Made by a program: the position numbers and the translations under genes. A stretch of DNA of 64,000 bases from contig CP141147.1 in the NCBI GenBank assembly GCA_035235625.1, positions 2,518,001 through 2,582,000 of the forward strand, read 5' to 3'. The first letter of the stretch is position 1. Each line of letters starts with the position of its first letter. Of the stretch, positions 58,322 through 64,000 are shown piece after piece. This stretch comes from Saururus chinensis. Its lineage: Eukaryota > Streptophyta > Magnoliopsida > Piperales > Saururaceae. The notes beneath the pieces are model-generated. The model worked only from the letters and a program-made list of their open reading frames with translations. It was not told the origin of the DNA and did no database searches.

Positions 58322-59839
58322 CGAAACTAAGCAGAGCTGATTACACGTGGGAACCACGACTCAATTTTGTTTGATTCAAATTTGCCAAATCAATGTAAAT
58401 GCATTTTGTGAACGTCGGTATTTAGTGGAGCAGCGGTCACAATTGTGTTGTCATTTCTACACATTCAATATTTAGAAGCCTTTCATAAGAAATATATATT
58501 TAGATTGCATATTATGACAATGCGAAAGAAGGAACCTTTCTAAGAGGACATTTTATGCATGTAAATATAGATAAGATAAGATAAAATAAAATAATTTAAA
58601 AATATAGTATATATTAAACAAAGGTCTCTTATGCTATAGTTACAATATATTTTTTTCATGATCATAATAATTATAAATTATAAGCCAAATTTAGGCTAAA
58701 TAGTATATTATACATCGGTGAAGACAATAATGTGGAGGATTTTGTGTTGTAAAATACGTTATTAATTTTCAAGACCAATTTGGCATGCATCTTATTTGAT
58801 AGAGCCCTTTAGGAGTTTTCAAGGGCATTAAAAATTTGTAAATTTAAACATGTATAATATAGAAAAAAAATATAACTATAATAGAGAAGTGTGTTGTTTA
58901 TATAAAGATTACAAAAGAGTATGAGAAAATATAGTCAAGTGGGATCTTATTTGATAGATTCGTGGAGAGCTTTCTAATAATACAAAAAATGTACAAATTC
59001 ATATTTGTAAATGCAAGATATAATATTATAAAGTTAAAATTAATATAACATGAAAAATAGGGTCTCAGCAACCAATATTAGGTTGATATTTGGAAGACAT
59101 TTGAAAGAATCTAAGTAAATGATTCTTCTAAAATATTCTTAAATCACTTGTTAGTTCAAACTTGTATTAAAGGGTTTAAAGATATAAAACATAGACAAAG
59201 TAGGAATCAAGGGTAAAATTTATGGGTAAAATAGTCTGAAAATGAAACTTACAAAGTCATATGATAAGAGTTTTTCATACTCCCCTTTTACAATAAGCCT
59301 AGTGTAAGGAACGAACATGATCCAATATATGCGTCATCTATCTCATAGATGAAAGGTTTCCATGTGATCCTTAAGCTGGGCTCATTGTCAGTGGAGCATT
59401 AAAATGACCCTAATTTAGATTTAATCTCCTACTTTAGTTTAGATTCCTAAATTAATTAGTAATTAGTCTTCTTATTTAGTTAGAATTGGACTAAAGATAT
59501 TAGAAGTAGTTTAGATTTCCTCTATATATTTTGTAATTCATAGAAGATTAGTAGAAAATCCAAATTCAAAAGATTAGTTTATTTTGTTCATAGTTGTTCT
59601 CTCTCAAGTCTTCTCTTCTCCTCTTTCTCTCTAATTTGTCATGTGTAAACATCAATCTACAACATCACTCAATCTGCTTTATGTAGTAACTACAAGATTG
59701 CACATGCATTACACGTATAAAAATAAATTAGATAAGATAAAATAAAATGTCATAGGTCAGCGAAGACAATGATGTCGAAAGACTTTGTGTCATGGAGCAC
59801 TTTATTCATATTCAGGACAATATAGCAGCGGGTTTCATT

Positions 59840-59882
<43 letters not shown>

Positions 59883-60086
59883 GATATAATATATCATAGC
59901 ATGTTGATTGTGTGTGTGTGTGTGAAAACAAGGGATGCCTAAGTCTTTATGACTCGATTAGATGGGGCAAGGTGATTAGAAAGGGTAACGCAATTAGTCT
60001 CTTATAGCACCATATCCTGTTGTTAATCTAGCGGGCCACATAAAGGCCCACACATCAAACATAGCATGTAAATTAGAATATAATCT
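58322..60086. other. EGY2 3' flank and AT-rich intergenic DNA
   Basis: The EGY2 3' untranslated region should lie in the first 200-300 bp, but no unambiguous polyadenylation signal was chosen. The rest is AT-rich without genes. Microsatellites (AT)19 at 59842-59879 and (TG)8 at about 59909-59924 lie near the end. Confidence 0.6.
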
Positions 60087-60471
60087 TAGGGTTGCGTTGA
60101 AAACCAGGACCCGACCCAATCTAGATGGAACCAACCCGAGATTGACCCGAATCAGGTCGGGTCCTATCTCGGGTCAGGTCCACGAAAAAAATACCCAAGT
60201 AAATTTTGGGTCGGGTCAGTCTAGTATGTGGAAAACCCAAGAATTGCCCCACGCGAGTTCCTAATTAACCTATAAAACCAAATTTTACTAGGGTTATATG
60301 AACTTTTGTAATTTTTCATAGATACAACCAACCCAAAATAGTGTTGGTTTAGTTTTAATTATTAGAATAGAGCTGACCGAAGATAGAATCTCAGTTTCTA
60401 TTTCAGGTTCTCAAGATCTCGGGTCAAGTTAGGTCATGTAGAACTTGAACCCGACCCGATATACAACCCTA
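60087..60471. mobile_element. hAT-like MITE, 385 bp
   Basis: Starts TAGGGTTGCG and ends ATACAACCCTA. The flanks are TATAATCT (60079-60086) and TATAATCC (60472-60479), an 8-bp target duplication with one mismatch. The subterminal regions repeat (C)GGGTC(G/A)GGTC and GACCCGACCC. It has no coding capacity. Confidence 0.82.
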
Positions 60472-61084
60472 TATAATCCTGTTTGGGTTGTAAGGTGAGT
60501 GGGGATTGTCCTTGACATTCCTAAGGATTGGGTTATTATCATAACAAGAATTATTCTTATGTATCAACTCATGCAATAATTTTGGAAGTTTTGGATATTT
60601 TTATGTAAACATTTCAAGATATTGACTTTACTTTTCATCGCCTATCCTCACACCCATTGATTTTGGGCTACATAACAAAATTAAATTGAGCCCTCTCAAA
60701 TATTCGAAATATTTTGAATAACGTATGTTGCATGATCAAAATTGCATGGTGGCAATGCGTTTATCGCAAACACCTATCATGTGCATCACTTACTAACAAC
60801 GAAATTCATTTTTATCTTGTTTTGTTTGGTTTCATTGGAGTTGCATAACATTTGCTTCAGAAAAATGTTTTCTTGACCACCCAACATGACCATAATGCAT
60901 GATCAGCGAACATGTAGAAGGGGGACCTATTAGTTCAGTTCCCAAGTTTCTCTCTCACAACTATTGTGGTTATGTGGTAGCCACTCATTGTTAGTCACCA
61001 AGCCATGGTCAGAAAAACTCGCCACGCTAGATAAGTCTTTTGCTTAAATTCCAAAAATATATGTACTCCAACATGAAAGCATTT
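60472..61084. other. Intergenic, nothing recognised
   Basis: No coding region, repeat or element could be supported. Confidence 0.5.
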
Positions 61085-61270
61085 TCTATTGACAGTGAGC
61101 CTAGCATAAGCAACACATGAGAGTAATTGATATTTGAAATCAACAGCGCACACACTAGCACACATTAGCATCATTGGACTTGATGCTAACGTGCATTAGT
61201 GTGTGTACCATGGATTTTTTGGATAAATGACTCTTTTACATTTCTTGCGCTAGGCTCACTGTCAATAGGG
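61085..61270. repeat. Long foldback (inverted repeat)
   Basis: The outer arms pair as CTATTGACAGTGAGCCTAGC with GCTAGGCTCACTGTCAATAG (one inserted base). The inner arms pair over GCACACACTAGCACACATTAGCATCA with TGATGCTAACGTGCATTAGTGTGTG around a 7-10-nt loop near 61175. Related sequence recurs as a direct, more diverged repeat at about 61330-61450. Confidence 0.75.
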
Positions 61271-61854
61271 AGTATAACAAATGTTTTCTCCAACACCACT
61301 AGCAAGGAAGAGTTTTTCATGCTCCTTGCTCATCATGAACCCAACATAAGGAATGCATGTGGAACATTCATTTTTAAGATCAACAAAGCACACGCTAGTG
61401 TCAATGATGCACACTAGCATCAATGGCGCTAACATGCGCTAGCGTGTAAGATCTCATAATTTTCTTTCTTTAATTGTGTGAATTTTTTTTGTTTATCGGT
61501 TTGATCTAATTTTTTGGGTTATGGAATAGTTAATAATCAATTTTTTGTGGTTTAATTTTATTTTAAGAGATTTTAGTGTCAAGTTTGATTTACCCAATTT
61601 TTACCGATTTAATGGTATTTTCTCCTAATTTTTCCTTAATTAAGGGAGTGGGCCCCATGTTCGTTTGGGAGAGTGTGGAACCTATTTTAACCTTGAACCT
61701 TCTAGTACTTTGTTTAAGTGGGTTTGGGTGCGATTAAATTCGTTTTTAAGTAAAAAATACCCTTAATTAGCCACTTAGGGCAGTCCCCTATTTTCCAGCC
61801 CAATAGTTTATATTCTCAGCCCAAAACCCTTACTATATAAGGAAAAACCTATAA

Positions 61855-62332
61855 TATTTGGGAATTTCTAAATTCCTAAAGTTGACTACGTGGAAAATAG
61901 GGTATTTGACCTCTTTACCTTCTTGTGAGAATAACTTAATAGTTGGAATTAGTGACTGAGATATATGGATTAAAAGTAGACAGAAAGAACTTCAAAATAC
62001 CACCAAGAATGTGCAAATCGGAGTTCAAATGAGGGAGATACGACCGTTCAAAGTTGCACATAACATGCAGGGCCCGTTTACTGAACTGGATGGGCAAATT
62101 GTCCATTTAAGTCACTATACGGCCCCAATTAATTAAAGTGACAGAAATTAATTTTTAGGGGCCTAATTAGGTTGCCTAAGTGAGGAGGTTTAGCCCAACT
62201 GTTAAGGGGATTAAGGTTCCTAATCCCCATGCTTATAAATAGATATTTAGGGCTTCGTGAGAGGGAGCTTTTTGGCCCTAAAGGAAGGAGAGAGAGGAAG
62301 ATGGTTTCCGGCAAAAGCGGCTGGTGACAGAG
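61855..62332 (+). mobile_element. LTR fragment related to 17718-18170
   Basis: Shares GGGAATTT.CTAAAT, AAAGTAGACAGAAA, GTGCAAATCGGAGTTCAAATGAGG and AGGGC(C/T)(C/T)GTTTACT in the same order as 17728-17970, then a TATA region TTATAAATAGATATTTAGGGC. It is cut by the next element after GACAGAG. Confidence 0.75.
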
Positions 62333-63790
62333 TGATAAGTATGAAATATATATCTATTTTATATGCCTTTTTACCTTATTTGCTAGCATAGATTAGGTTA
62401 ATTTAGAGTTAGTTATGGTTTATATAAATTAAGATAGATATTAGTATTTTAGTTTAATTATTAATAATTTTGTATTTATTAGTAGTTTAGATATGTATTT
62501 GAATCAAGTTGGGATCTTAATTATATTCTACATGTCTAAAATGTGATGTTTTAATGCTTTGTAGGTAAAATGTGCTTATCGAAGTATTTGGACGATATTT
62601 GGAATAATTAAAAATAGTCTTGACATGCTTTAAAGTGATTTGGACAACTTTTCAGAGTTATAAACAAATTGGAAATTAATATGGACATGAAAGAAAGAGC
62701 TTAATGAACAGAAAATGGACTGTCCAGATAAGCTGTCCAGATTGCAAAAACAGTGTAGCCGTTTGAATGGGGCATTTTTAAGGATCAAACGGGATAACGT
62801 GATTTTGGAGCAAAATGCAGTATAGGAAATCGAACGGGCATGCAGGGCATTCGAACGGGATAACGCACAATTTCCTTATTTCAGCCAATTTTGAGTCCTT
62901 TTCATATTGGACTCCTTCCTATGGTTCTTATGCCTATATAAAGACATATTTGGCTCAAAATTAAAGGTTAGCAAGTAGATTTTCTGAAGAGAAAAAGGAA
63001 GAAGAAGATGGAGAAAAACTCAAAGCTTTTAATGGAGATTCAAGTGCTTTCTTCTACAATAGAAGGCTAGACTTTTCTCTTACTTAGGAGTTGATGAAGC
63101 TATAGATAACTTTCAGTTTCTTTTCTTTTTAATTTAGATCTCAGTTGTGAATTATGACAATTGTATGATAAGAATTTCCTTTTTAATGGAAGAGCTTTTT
63201 ATGTTTATTCAAATCTATGTTGATTTATTGTCTTGTAGATGATAGATTGATGTGGTTTTGATATTTGCATCAATTCTAATTTCTGTGATTTAGATGAGAT
63301 GGTAATACAATAGTTTTAATGTTCAGATAATTAATGACTTGGATGAGTTATACTAAGATTAGACGGGTCATACCTATAGCTAGTTTAGTGTAGATGATTC
63401 GTGCTATTGTCGAAGATAGTTCATGTCATGGAATTTAATTAATAATTCTTTCTGAAATAATTCTAGCTTGTAGCTGAGAATACTTGTTCATATTCCCACT
63501 AGATTTGGATTAAAAGTTAAGGAATTGTTATGGTTCTATAGTGGATTCGATTTCTTAAGTAATTTTCATCATATTAATCTCTTGTTTTTAAACTAGTTGA
63601 TTCCTTTCCTTTACTTAATTAAAGTTTAAGTTGTTTTAGTTTTCAACCAGCAAATTCCTCTTTAGATTTAGTAATAATTCATCTTTCCCTGAGGTTCGGC
63701 AACCCTTAAATACTTATCCTGGTACAATTACCTTGTACACTTGCAAAAGGTTTAATTATAAACGAGCAAAAAGACATAAGTCTTACAAGG
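62333..63790 (+). mobile_element. Putative LTR of a second retroelement
   Basis: TGATAAGTATGAAAT begins exactly where the related LTR fragment stops. A TATA box (CTATATAAAGACA, about 62933-62945) fits an LTR promoter. The distal part contains TATCCTGGTACAATTACC and CTTGTACACTTGC, phrases common near the ends of Athila/Tat-type LTRs. No primer binding site or partner LTR lies in the window, so the right end is a guess. Confidence 0.45.
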
Positions 63791-64000
63791 TAAGATCGCT
63801 TAATAATGCTAGTTTCAGTCTTATCATTGTATGATGCACGATTTGAGACTTGAATGTGATTTAATTTGTGAATTCCGTCGTGCACAACCCCACTCGTCGT
63901 GGGATTGCCTACGGGATTTGGCCCGATGTTGGTTGCCTACTAGCTAGCAAGCGTTGAACCACCATGACCAGTCCATTGCATTGTGCCTAAGGCTGCTAAT
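63791..64000. other. End of window, nothing recognised
   Basis: Possibly the interior of the element starting at 62333, but no retroelement motif could be read. Confidence 0.35.

Overview
The window is flowering-plant nuclear DNA. The evidence is spliced genes with GT-AG introns, a plant-type terpene synthase cluster, a chloroplast S2P-family protease gene, and a dense, nested population of plant transposons (Ty3/gypsy, Ty1/copia, RTE-like LINE, hAT, Mutator-like, CACTA, Stowaway and TRIM-like). The species cannot be named from the sequence alone.

Layout. Positions 1-24000 hold a small terpene synthase (TPS) cluster. A dead 5' copy lies at 1980-3121. A full-length seven-exon copy lies at 8816-11386 and encodes 582 residues. 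A 3' fragment with the end of exon 6 and all of exon 7 lies at 22345-23080. Between the first two sits a 2.4-kb non-autonomous hAT element (6116-8509) with a perfect 8-bp target duplication. Between the second and third sits a chromovirus-like gypsy element (13091-21652) with a perfect TGACC duplication. Its gag-pol is full of stops, mostly TAG where the family has glutamine, and its 3' LTR is split by a 3.7-kb solo-LTR-like element (17718-21420).

Positions 24000-36300 are almost entirely mobile or repetitive DNA: a primer-binding-site/LTR remnant, a 3.8-kb non-coding CACTA element with about 40 TAGCGAC-type motifs (25325-29123), tandem arrays and an LTR of a minus-strand retroelement (29124-32620), and a decayed minus-strand gypsy pol (32640-34930).

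Positions 36340-58321 carry the EGY2 gene, coding for a chloroplast intramembrane zinc metalloprotease of 565 residues in ten exons. Its upstream region is a tandem duplication whose breakpoint lies about 13 nt before the start codon. Only the gene-proximal copy carries a 934-bp Mutator-like element. Intron 3 holds a Mutator-like element with a Stowaway MITE inside it. Intron 4 (9.4 kb) holds a LINE, a plus-strand copia element, a minus-strand copia element inserted in it, a hAT fragment inside that, and a 291-bp TRIM-like element in the outer copia 3' LTR. All ten exons stay in frame, so the gene looks intact.

Positions 58322-64000 are intergenic: a 385-bp hAT-like element (60087-60471), a long foldback (61085-61270), an LTR fragment related to the solo LTR at 17718, and the start of another LTR at 62333.

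The two host gene families are unrelated in function: terpenoid (probably plastid monoterpene) biosynthesis and thylakoid membrane proteolysis. The TPS copy that is structurally complete has damaged class I metal-binding motifs and a risky last splice acceptor, so its activity is doubtful.
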